A program made the position numbers and the translations under genes. From Saprospiraceae bacterium (GTDB taxonomy: Bacteria > Bacteroidota > Bacteroidia > Chitinophagales > Saprospiraceae), in the NCBI GenBank assembly GCA_024762995.1, contig JANTGI010000011.1, positions 1 through 40,530 on the forward strand: DNA of 40,530 nucleotides, read 5' to 3'. The notes below the pieces were generated by a model, which had not been told where the DNA came from, did not search any database, and saw only the letters and a program-made list of their open reading frames with translations. This document shows positions 1 to 7,501 of the stretch, one piece after another (position 1 is the first letter of the stretch; the number at the start of each line of letters is the position of its first letter).

Positions 1-3
1 TTT

Positions 4-21
4 TTTTGCATTTGTGCAAAA
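4..21. other. Short perfect hairpin beyond the cas operon
   Basis: TTTTGCA and TGCAAAA form a 7-bp stem around a 4-nt loop, flanked by T and A runs, about 48 nt past the last cas stop codon. It could be a weak terminator for the minus-strand cas operon, but on that strand the bases after the stem are A, not T, so the fit to an intrinsic terminator is poor. Nothing else is seen in positions 1-68. Confidence 0.3.
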
Positions 22-68
22 GAAAAAAATAATCTGTCAAAGAACTAGTTTTAGATGATAAAAAACTA

Positions 69-1007
69 TCAATCTAAGGTGATAATGTCTCCTACATTGA
101 CATCACTAACGTGAGATTCAACCACCACAGCACCACTCAAACGTGGGTCGTAGGTCGCCACCCATTTGGTCGCATGATAATAGTGGACCAAATAGCCGTA
201 AAGCCAGATTGGGCCTTTGCCGGATAGGATGATGCCTTTACCTGAAAATAAACTGCTTTGGGCGTAGTCCGGGATTAGTTCGATCAAATCCTTTGGACTA
301 ATACTGCCATCAAGCGAAAATTTTAGGATACCATAATTTTCTTTAAATTCAACACTAAAAACTGTTCGTTTGGGTGTAGGCTCTACCTCTACTACTGGGC
401 CTATATAGTTAGACTTTTTAGACTCATTAGGGTTGTTCATGTCAAAAACAAATTTTCCAACATCTAACTCTTTTACGCCAGAATTATTTTTTAGATAAAA
501 AGTGGCGGTATAGTGCTTATGATATTTGGTTCCTTTTGTTCCTTCTTGATTGGATTTACGAATGATGGGCTTACCAATATCAAATTTTTGTAATAGGTTA
601 AAACGAAGACTTCTCCCGATGGTTTGTTGTCCAAGTTGTTGTCCCCAGTTACGGATGTCTCCTTCATGTGCCAAAGTGGCATTTTTGCAGATGATGACAT
701 CACGATTATCAAGTTTATATGTTATGGATAATAATTTGGGCAGTCTATCTTCCCAGTCTTTAGCCATATTTGTTAGCCAAATGACAAATGCAACTAGAAA
801 CGTACCAACCCCTAACAAGGGGTCTCCCCATCGAACCCACCAAGTGTCCAGTTGGTTCCATTGGTAATTTTCACCGTTTGTTTTCCATATAACCCATGCA
901 GCAACTAGTATAAATGGTATTCCCAAAAGTTGTATCCATGTTCGCCATTTAGAAGCCCAAAATAAAAGGTGATTTCGCATTATTTTCAATCTATTTCCAA
1001 TTTTCAT
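69..1007 (-). CDS. csx3: Membrane-anchored Csx3 (Crn3-like) CRISPR-associated protein
   Basis: 312 aa. Two hydrophobic segments (about residues 25-41 and 64-79) are followed by an unrecognised, probably beta-rich domain (about 92-185) and a C-terminal Csx3 domain (about 214-312). The Csx3 part shows GKGPIWLYGYLVHYYH, then YDPRLSGAVVV and a final SH. His278 and Asp287 have the nine-residue offset I recall for the catalytic His/Asp pair of characterised Csx3, which degrades cyclic tetra-adenylate (cA4). Csx3 is usually about 100 aa alone or fused to an ATPase; a two-helix membrane anchor plus an extra domain is unusual. The gene is last in the type III operon, 5 nt after the TIGR03986-like gene, and no other CARF, SAVED or nuclease effector is visible. 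Inference: it binds cA4 made by the operon's Cas10, and acts as a membrane effector, a ring nuclease, or both. The Csx3 assignment is fairly sure; the function of the fusion is not known to me. Confidence 0.85.
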   Translation of the reverse strand: MKIGNRLKIMRNHLLFWASKWRTWIQLLGIPFILVAAWVIWKTNGENYQWNQLDTWWVRWGDPLLGVGTFLVAFVIWLTNMAKDWEDRLPKLLSITYKLDNRDVIICKNATLAHEGDIRNWGQQLGQQTIGRSLRFNLLQKFDIGKPIIRKSNQEGTKGTKYHKHYTATFYLKNNSGVKELDVGKFVFDMNNPNESKKSNYIGPVVEVEPTPKRTVFSVEFKENYGILKFSLDGSISPKDLIELIPDYAQSSLFSGKGIILSGKGPIWLYGYLVHYYHATKWVATYDPRLSGAVVVESHVSDVNVGDIITLD

Positions 1008-1012
1008 AAGTC

Positions 1013-3283
1013 TTATTTTTTTAATTTCGGATACCCCTGTACCTGCAAATCCTTCCCCTTTCGGATAGCCCGCATGGTAACGACAATAATAGCCCCAACT
1101 TCAAATCCGGCAGGATAGCGTATTTCGTATTTTCTCTCTTCAAATCCTTCGACAAAAGGGGTAAAAACAACCATATTGCCCTTCTGTCCGACTACCTTAG
1201 CATCCACTTCTTTGGCTCGTTTAAGAAGGGATTCTATGGTGGTCATTTTAGGCTGGTTGGCTTCTTGATGGGCTTTCTTTTTCTTTAGTTCTTCCAACTG
1301 TTCTAATAGTTCCTTTTTCTTTTTATCAAAAGCAATTTTTGCTGCTCTTTCGACTGCATGAAGTTGTTCTTTGATGGTAAGACTGTTACTAAATGCTGTC
1401 TTTTCTTTAGCAATCCATGACTGCATATTGTCAATATCTGTTACTGAAATATGCGAAGTAGCTACTTTGCTTTGGATTTTTTTTAGGCCGGAATATCGAC
1501 CTAAGACGAATCTATTTTGTCTCTTTTTGGCTTCTCGAAATCCCTTTAAAGGCATGTATTCAAGCTTTGCAAGGCCACTGTTTTCTTTCTGAAAAGAAGC
1601 CATTGTCAGCAATTCTTTGATTTGTGGACTTTGATGCCATTGAATAGCAGAATGCCCTAATGCGGCATCCATATAGGCTTCGTACTCTTTTAGGTAAGCT
1701 TCCTTATTAGGTATTATTTCCGTTTCAATATCAATCACTCCATAGCCCAGTGGCTTGCCCATGCCTATGCTGTGATACACATCTTGGGTATCATGGAAGG
1801 TCAAGGCGCTGAGTAAGGCTCCCAATTCTACTTTTCGCAAATTGTGATAGCGAATGGTGAACTCAAAACTTGCTCCTGATTCGAGCGGTTTGAATTTGGT
1901 AACAATCTTGTCCGTACTATTGTCAGGCCTGGCATTGGCAATAGGATTCTTTTTAATGGGGTATCGCTTCCATCCTGCCAAAGTTCCTTCATTGTAGGTC
2001 TTAAATTCACCTTTTAACTGTCCGTTTTCAAGAACTTCCTGTCGGATATAAGTTGGATAATAGGAAGCTTTTGGACTGGAAAGGACGGCTGATACAACAT
2101 TTTGAATGGGTTGCGGGTCATTTTTTGCGAAAGCATGACCAATGTGAACACGTCCTTTTAGACTTCCGTTCTCATCGTCTATATAGCCAAATAGAGCTTC
2201 CGCTAAATCTCTAGAAATTTCAATTTCTTCATTCTTCCTATAGTTTTTTATAGAATCCTTTACAGAATGTTTGTAAGGCAGCTTGTATAAATAAGACAGA
2301 CCAAGGTGAATAACGGGCTTTGTCGTATCATTATCCTTGAATTGAAAAAATATTGGAATCTTCTTACCACTGTCTAACTGGGGCTTTCTCCACTTCCAAT
2401 CCACCGAATGTCTATTCTTGTCTTGATCAAAATAAGCAAAAAAGAAATTTTCGATTACGTCATCCGGTACATCCAAATCCTGCTGGCCATCTGGTTGGTC
2501 GAAAAAGATAAATTCATAAAAATGCCCCACCATTTTGCCTTGACCATGGTTGTACTCTCTGTATCCCGACTGTCCCGTAAAAACCAATTCACCTTCTCTT
2601 CCTACTTGTTCGTCTTCAGTTACCGTATATATTTCTCTCTTCGCATCTTCCTTCAAAAAGGAGAAAGTACCCTTTCGGGAATTATTCCCAAATTTATCAT
2701 ACTTCTTTTTGCCGGCTTTCTCAGTATCTTTTTTAGGATCAAAACGACCACCTTTTGAAAAGTAAGTGTGGAAATCTACTCCGTATTTATCCTGAAGTTC
2801 TTGATGTGATATTCTACCGGGAAATCCCCACCCACTAATGGTATATTGATTACTTTCATCCTTTTGTAGCCATCCACCATAGACTTTATCTACGCCAAAA
2901 TGGCTTTGATACAACTCCTTATTATTCAAATCCCGCACCGCATACCGATGGTCATTCACCTTGTCCATTCGGCCAAAGCTCATAATTTCCAGTACATTAC
3001 GCACCATGCCTTTGATGGAAGATCCGGGGATGTAGTATTGGCCATTATGTTGACAAAACTCGTGAGGTGTTATTTGGATACCATCTTTGTCATATTTTTT
3101 GGCTTCTTCTTCCTTGCTCAAACCATCTTTGACAAATATGGGTGTTTTGGCGGTAATACGTACTTTGAATTCACCGGACTCCCCATCTTTAAATGGCACA
3201 TCATGGCTAATGCGATCAATCCAATGCGGTATGACAACTTTCTTATTGAGCGGTACAAAATTATAGGGTGCGTATAAAGTCAT
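1013..3283 (-). CDS. Large type III RAMP protein, TIGR03986-like
   Basis: 756 aa, much longer than a single Cas7. It opens with LYAPYNFVPLN, as in TIGR03986-family RAMP proteins known from subtype III-D-type loci. A RAMP core follows: the YYIPGSSIKGMVRN motif (about 84-96) is the strand-turn-helix that contacts crRNA in Cas7 folds, and a glycine-rich GMGKPLGYGV loop lies near residues 505-515. A lysine- and glutamate-rich stretch at about 640-680 predicts a coiled coil or long helix, and residues 690-756 look like a small beta domain, possibly OB-like. Probable role: backbone or capping subunit of the Cas10 effector complex. The gene starts 3 nt after the 141-aa gene ends and is followed 5 nt later by the Csx3 fusion, so all three are probably co-transcribed. 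The start is the first in-frame ATG and agrees with this spacing. The family name is from memory of the N-terminal motif. Confidence 0.8.
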   Translation of the reverse strand: MTLYAPYNFVPLNKKVVIPHWIDRISHDVPFKDGESGEFKVRITAKTPIFVKDGLSKEEEAKKYDKDGIQITPHEFCQHNGQYYIPGSSIKGMVRNVLEIMSFGRMDKVNDHRYAVRDLNNKELYQSHFGVDKVYGGWLQKDESNQYTISGWGFPGRISHQELQDKYGVDFHTYFSKGGRFDPKKDTEKAGKKKYDKFGNNSRKGTFSFLKEDAKREIYTVTEDEQVGREGELVFTGQSGYREYNHGQGKMVGHFYEFIFFDQPDGQQDLDVPDDVIENFFFAYFDQDKNRHSVDWKWRKPQLDSGKKIPIFFQFKDNDTTKPVIHLGLSYLYKLPYKHSVKDSIKNYRKNEEIEISRDLAEALFGYIDDENGSLKGRVHIGHAFAKNDPQPIQNVVSAVLSSPKASYYPTYIRQEVLENGQLKGEFKTYNEGTLAGWKRYPIKKNPIANARPDNSTDKIVTKFKPLESGASFEFTIRYHNLRKVELGALLSALTFHDTQDVYHSIGMGKPLGYGVIDIETEIIPNKEAYLKEYEAYMDAALGHSAIQWHQSPQIKELLTMASFQKENSGLAKLEYMPLKGFREAKKRQNRFVLGRYSGLKKIQSKVATSHISVTDIDNMQSWIAKEKTAFSNSLTIKEQLHAVERAAKIAFDKKKKELLEQLEELKKKKAHQEANQPKMTTIESLLKRAKEVDAKVVGQKGNMVVFTPFVEGFEERKYEIRYPAGFEVGAIIVVTMRAIRKGKDLQVQGYPKLKK

Positions 3284-3286
3284 GGT

Positions 3287-3712
3287 TTATTTTTTTTGAG
3301 TGTCAATCGTAGTAAATCCGGCAAATGCACGCCAAGCAGGGCGTAGGGTGGTCATCCCGGCACAAAGCGTGTCGGGAACTTCTTCCCAAGTTTCGACCAT
3401 TTTGTAGTCCCGTTTATTTAAATCATGCCCGACATATTTCTTGGCACTTTCTATTAATTCATCATCCAATTGTATTTTGGCTATGCAGTATTCCCCGTCA
3501 ATATTTTTGATTTGGATGCTGATTTTTTTGCTTTCGCAAAATAGATTCCCTTCGATAACAAATGGAAGTTCTGTCAACATAGCCAAGTGAAATGGTTCCG
3601 ATGGACCTATGATAATCGGTTTTTCTGCATCTGAGTACCAGACATATCCCACGTAATCGCATTCGGGAATTGGGTCATTCTTGCAGCTTGTATGTCTATC
3701 TTTTATTTTCAT
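3287..3712 (-). CDS. Small type III CRISPR-associated protein of unknown function
   Basis: 141 aa, soluble, no signal peptide or membrane segment. I do not firmly recognise it. It lies between two RAMP genes and ends 3 nt before the TIGR03986-like gene, so it is part of the cas operon. The N-terminal region has DYVGYVWYSD, followed by an acidic and aromatic-rich sequence, and the C-terminus has an Arg-Pro-Ala-Trp-Arg segment. It may belong to the small Bacteroidota-restricted family TIGR04423 found next to type III genes; that is a recollection, not a search result. It does not resemble Csx19 (TIGR03984), nor is it all-helical as expected for Cas11/Csm2. Possible roles are a complex accessory subunit or an assembly factor. 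The start ATG at 3712 is the only good one; the preceding 141 nt are non-coding. Confidence 0.7.
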   Translation of the reverse strand: MKIKDRHTSCKNDPIPECDYVGYVWYSDAEKPIIIGPSEPFHLAMLTELPFVIEGNLFCESKKISIQIKNIDGEYCIAKIQLDDELIESAKKYVGHDLNKRDYKMVETWEEVPDTLCAGMTTLRPAWRAFAGFTTIDTQKK

Positions 3713-3853
3713 TTTTTATTGTTTTTAAGTCAGTTATTTGCCTATTTCACCTTAACTGCAAGTTATTTCGAAGGAAGAGAAAATCGTATAAATCCTTCCA
3801 ATCCAGAAGTGAAATCCGTGTATATCTGTACAATCCGTGTCATCCGTGTGCCA
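3713..3853. repeat. Intra-operon gap with short direct repeats
   Basis: This 141-nt gap is the only large one inside an otherwise tightly packed cas operon. Its right half has three copies of ATCCGTGT: AATCCGTGT at 3813-3821 and 3832-3840, and ATCCGTGT at 3842-3849. The pattern resembles the paired ATCTGCG repeats at 37777-37820, so it may be a remnant of a dispersed intergenic repeat that inserted between the two genes. No ORF on the operon strand is worth calling here. Confidence 0.5.
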
Positions 3854-5428
3854 TCATGTCTTGTGAGCAATAAACACCCCATGCCCCTTTGTCGTACTGC
3901 CTCCAAGCGGTATCCACCCTTTTTTCAAATCTTCCATAGTAGCTTTCCAAGCGTCCATTACATTTGGATCCTCTTTCGGAAAGGCATCATCATGTACCAT
4001 AATCTCCAATTTAAAGGCATCTAAAGTAGCCACCTTCTCCTGAAACAACGCCCCATCAATACCACCGGCCGTAAAACGGTCAATAGCCACATGACTAAAA
4101 ATCTTTTCGGACTTCTTCTTTTTATGGACATCAGAGATGATCACATGCCCGATTTGCCCTTCGTCCGGGCTTTTTTTGTCTTGTTTGGCATATCCAAATA
4201 ATGCTCTGACGGCGGGGTTATGTTCTCCGACAGGGCGCTTGTTTTCTTTTTCAGCTGTTTTAAGCGTATCCATTTTATTGGTAAAGGCCTTCCAATTAGC
4301 TGAATCCTTAACAAAGTCGCCAAAATTCATTCCTTCAATTTGAGCTTTAGCTTTTGCCCAGGCATCGTCATTGGAAGCTTTATTTTTTAATTCATCAAGG
4401 TTGACACCAAAATCTAACTGAGTTATTTCATTAAGTACAGATGATGTGTCCGGCCTTTCAAATGATTGATTAGCGGCCTCCGGTGGGCTGATTCTATTAT
4501 AATGAAATGCCAACCGATGCGAAATAGCCCCTTTAACAGAAGTCGCCGGTATCAGTATTTGCTCTTCCGAGAATGCCGCTCGACCGTCTTTCCAACAAAT
4601 CACTTTTTCCGTTTTTGGACGCAAGTCCGCATCTAAATCACCCATGCCGGCGCCAAACAAGAAAAAATCTTCCGGCTTCAGTGTTACTGAATAAGGCTTC
4701 CATTTTGAACCATCTTTTTTCGCAAGGCTAATGGATTTAAAACCAATATAATCATCATTCAATGAGCTTGTCTTGTTTAGATATTCCGACAAATCATCTT
4801 CATCCGCCAAATCGTAACTCCTAGCCTTGATGTCATCGACCGAAATCTCCCCAAATCCATTGCGTGTACCTGCTCCAATTCTAAAATACGGCTGCGCAAA
4901 AATATTTAACAAGCTCTCCCAGTCAGTCTTATCGTCTGCTGTCCCAATCAATTCGACTTCAAAACCAAATCGAGTGCCTTTATAGACCAATTGCTCATCG
5001 AATTTGCCATGTTCTTTGGTATCTGCTACACCTTTTTCTGTCATGCGCACATGGTCCCGCTCAGGCAACGTGAAGAAATGTCGATAAAAATCATCGCGAC
5101 TATAGTCTGTATCTCGAAGTCCGTCTATAATCTTATCACCATCTTTAGTCACTAAATGCGCCGAGCTAAAAATGATTCGACTGCCTTCGCCCTTATTCGC
5201 TTTCAAATCCTGAAAGCCAAAAAGTGCGTCGGTTTGAAATTTATCAGTCATGGCCTCGTAAGCATGTCTAATGACACCCGCCAGACTAGTGCCCGGTATG
5301 TACGGCAAGTCGTTACAATCACTGGCGATTAGCCTATCAGTCTCAAGTCCTGACTGGCCAGAACCCACAGCAAGTGCAGATTCTGTCTCCACAATGATTT
5401 TAGCGATGTATCTATGTGTATTTTCCAT
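3854..5428 (-). CDS. Tandem (fused) Cas7-type RAMP protein
   Basis: 524 aa with two RAMP modules. Module 1 (about 1-200): Asp31 in TDRLIASD sits where Csm3 carries its target-RNA-cleaving aspartate, followed by LPYIPGTSLAGVIRH and the glycine-rich loop RIGAGTRNGFGEISV. Module 2 (about 240-524): ILIPATSVKGAISHRL, then ALFGYA and a C-terminal GGSTTKGHGVF loop. A single Cas7/Csm3 is 200-280 aa, so this is two RAMP units in one chain. In the effector complex it should supply two adjacent backbone positions along the crRNA, with at least module 1 able to cut target RNA. It starts 12 nt after csx10 ends and is followed by the 141-nt repeat-bearing gap. Fused Cas7 chains are known from III-D2 and III-E lineages; whether this one is related to those needs a tree. 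Confident for RAMP, moderately so for the exact subunit. Confidence 0.82.
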   Translation of the reverse strand: MENTHRYIAKIIVETESALAVGSGQSGLETDRLIASDCNDLPYIPGTSLAGVIRHAYEAMTDKFQTDALFGFQDLKANKGEGSRIIFSSAHLVTKDGDKIIDGLRDTDYSRDDFYRHFFTLPERDHVRMTEKGVADTKEHGKFDEQLVYKGTRFGFEVELIGTADDKTDWESLLNIFAQPYFRIGAGTRNGFGEISVDDIKARSYDLADEDDLSEYLNKTSSLNDDYIGFKSISLAKKDGSKWKPYSVTLKPEDFFLFGAGMGDLDADLRPKTEKVICWKDGRAAFSEEQILIPATSVKGAISHRLAFHYNRISPPEAANQSFERPDTSSVLNEITQLDFGVNLDELKNKASNDDAWAKAKAQIEGMNFGDFVKDSANWKAFTNKMDTLKTAEKENKRPVGEHNPAVRALFGYAKQDKKSPDEGQIGHVIISDVHKKKKSEKIFSHVAIDRFTAGGIDGALFQEKVATLDAFKLEIMVHDDAFPKEDPNVMDAWKATMEDLKKGWIPLGGSTTKGHGVFIAHKT

Positions 5429-5440
5429 GATTTAGGGATT

Positions 5441-6898
5441 TTACTTTTCAGCAGATGCTTTTTTAGCCATTTCAGCAGACAGGACTTTGACGAATTTAAT
5501 TTTATCAATATGACGTGGCAAATTATTATTACCATCAAAAACAAAAATGTAATTAAAAAGCGTATCTCTTCGTGCTCCTTTTCGCCAGGTGCTTTCCGTT
5601 TGACCCCGATTCAAAAATCCAATATCTTTATCAAATATCAGTTTTTCTAAGTGACTACTCGAAGTAGCCCAATTAGCATAATTACGCATCTGACCCCACT
5701 GACTGGAGGTCGGACCATCCTTGTATTTTTTCCAGTGGTCGTTAATAAATTTTATCACTAATTCATCGATTTCGTCATCAGCATTTAACTTGGAGAGCTT
5801 CCGATTGATGAAATTCAAAATAATCGTATCTTTCACACCACTGGATATGCCTGAATAAATAGTTTCCGGTTTTACGTCAGCTTTGCTCAATGAGTATGGC
5901 AGCTTATTTTCCGTTACCGGTAAAAAATCAGGATTCAATAGCACTTGCCCGAATCCTTCGCTTCGATGACTGCCAAGGTTTTGCGGATAATCATCGGTGC
6001 CTTCATTTTCAATATTAACAGCTATGACAGACCCTTTTTCTATAATCAAGCGATCGGCATCCCGATTAAATCGCTTTCGATTCCACGTTTGATAGATTCG
6101 TGTACGAATTTGGGATTTTTCCCAATGGATGGTTGCATTTTCCGGAAGGCCTAAATCTTCTGCAGTAGGTTCTCCCGTTGTCTCTAAGTATTTATTGTAA
6201 AAACATAGATTGCTATCAGCGTAGATGTAGTTTCTTCCATTTTTTAGCTTTTGCTCCTGTAGGGGGACATCTTCTATTTTACTTATTTTTACTAAGCCAT
6301 ATTCAGCGGATCTGGAACGACCGACCCGATGTTCTCCTTCCAATGCGCTAATGACATCTGATACATATTCTACGTTGTCAAAATCCACATAAAAGCGCCA
6401 TTCCGTTCCTTTTTTTAGCCCATGGTAGCCATACATTTGTAGGTCTTTGGCACGTCTCTTTTTTCCGTCATAGGCAGATTTTATCGCAAATGTCTGTTTG
6501 GGATTAGTGTATTTTTGGTTTGAAAAATAACCGGTTCTAGCTTGTTTTAAGACGATACCATCTTTAAATAATTGCTCCCGATCATCATAACTTAGATTAA
6601 AATCCAGATAGATGGTATCTTCTACACTCTCTCCTTTCGGGAAAAAGTAGGCAAGAGGAATCTTATGGCTTCGTTGGTTATCAATCAGCGGATGTGCATC
6701 CCCAAATCGAACTTTTCCATTATGAAATAAATCCAACGTTTTAGTTGCCCAGTTCATATCATAATGTTGACCGGCAACAATACCTAGGAAATTACTACCG
6801 GGTATATAATCCAATGATTTATGAAAGCCTTCGGTGGCTGCATTCGATGTAATGACTATATCCGTTAATAAGTGACAATTAAATGCAATGCGTCTCAT
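5441..6898 (-). CDS. csx10: Csx10-type Cas5 RAMP protein with helical C-terminal extension
   Basis: 485 aa. The N-terminus (ATEGFHKSLDYIPGSNFLG, residues 21-39) is typical of subtype III-D Csx10, the Cas5-group RAMP that binds the crRNA 5' handle. Two glycine-rich RAMP loops are seen, GRSRSAEYGLV at 193-203 and LGSHRSEGFGQV at 308-319, so the chain contains two ferredoxin-like units. Residues about 352-485 are helical and contain PTSSQWGQMRNYA (396-408), reminiscent of the helical small subunit Cas11 (Csm2/Cmr5). As no separate cas11 gene is seen, this tail may supply that role (inference). The gene follows the Csm3-like gene by 21 nt and precedes the fused Cas7 by 12 nt, all on one strand. 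Start ATG at 6898 is consistent with the conserved N-terminus. Confidence 0.82.
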   Translation of the reverse strand: MRRIAFNCHLLTDIVITSNAATEGFHKSLDYIPGSNFLGIVAGQHYDMNWATKTLDLFHNGKVRFGDAHPLIDNQRSHKIPLAYFFPKGESVEDTIYLDFNLSYDDREQLFKDGIVLKQARTGYFSNQKYTNPKQTFAIKSAYDGKKRRAKDLQMYGYHGLKKGTEWRFYVDFDNVEYVSDVISALEGEHRVGRSRSAEYGLVKISKIEDVPLQEQKLKNGRNYIYADSNLCFYNKYLETTGEPTAEDLGLPENATIHWEKSQIRTRIYQTWNRKRFNRDADRLIIEKGSVIAVNIENEGTDDYPQNLGSHRSEGFGQVLLNPDFLPVTENKLPYSLSKADVKPETIYSGISSGVKDTIILNFINRKLSKLNADDEIDELVIKFINDHWKKYKDGPTSSQWGQMRNYANWATSSSHLEKLIFDKDIGFLNRGQTESTWRKGARRDTLFNYIFVFDGNNNLPRHIDKIKFVKVLSAEMAKKASAEK

Positions 6899-6919
6899 GG
6901 CAGCGTAATTTCTTGATGA

Positions 6920-7501
6920 TTAAATAAAAGTCAGTTGGCATCTACCAAGTCCCCTGTTTCGATTAAGTCCCAGTCTTTTTACCCAAGCTAAACATAGCTC
7001 CAAAGGCTTTTTATGGTTCATATCTATACTACTAATTGGAGCATACAAAACAAGAGGAATCGTCACTTCTACATTTCGCAAAGAAAAGTCTTTTGCTTGT
7101 CCGTTTTTTTCGATGGCCGTAGAAGCCAATTGTCGATATAGGTGTTTCGACTTAGATTGGTCAATATTTTTAATCAAATGATCCGATAGCGTTGCATTAC
7201 CGAAAAAAGATTTTGCTTCCACGTCCATGCGGTTTTGACCATTTACTGTCATCTGTTCATTATCATCCAACTTTTTTTTGCCGAAGACCTTTATGATAAA
7301 GTCATCGGTTATTTCGGCATGTCCCAATTCTTTGAGTACCTCTGCCGCTTCACGGAGTAAGCCTTTAAGCGTTTTTCCGGGAATGAACGGACGACCTTCA
7401 TCATCTTTGTTTACTAAGGCATCGGAGTTGGCACCGGACACAAGGCCCGTACCGGCGTGCCAATAATCGAAAAATTCAATTTGATAGATTAGTGTGCTCA
7501 T
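6920..7501 (-). CDS. csm3: Csm3-like Cas7 backbone RAMP protein
   Basis: 193 aa, a little shorter than usual Csm3 (about 210-250). Asp27 in GANSDALV is placed like the aspartate that cuts target RNA in Csm3, and is followed by RPFIPGKTLKGLLRE, the canonical crRNA-contacting motif. The C-terminus carries the glycine-rich loop LGLNRNRGLGRCQ. It should be the repeated backbone subunit that binds the crRNA and cleaves target RNA at intervals. Its ATG overlaps the cas10 stop codon by one base (TAATG), so translation of the two is probably coupled. The stop is 21 nt before csx10. Confidence 0.85.
   Translation of the reverse strand: MSTLIYQIEFFDYWHAGTGLVSGANSDALVNKDDEGRPFIPGKTLKGLLREAAEVLKELGHAEITDDFIIKVFGKKKLDDNEQMTVNGQNRMDVEAKSFFGNATLSDHLIKNIDQSKSKHLYRQLASTAIEKNGQAKDFSLRNVEVTIPLVLYAPISSIDMNHKKPLELCLAWVKRLGLNRNRGLGRCQLTFI

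Noticed and set aside
2408-3277. Plus-strand open frames opposite the TIGR03986-like gene
   Set aside because: They lie wholly within a conserved RAMP gene on the other strand and have no recognisable domains.
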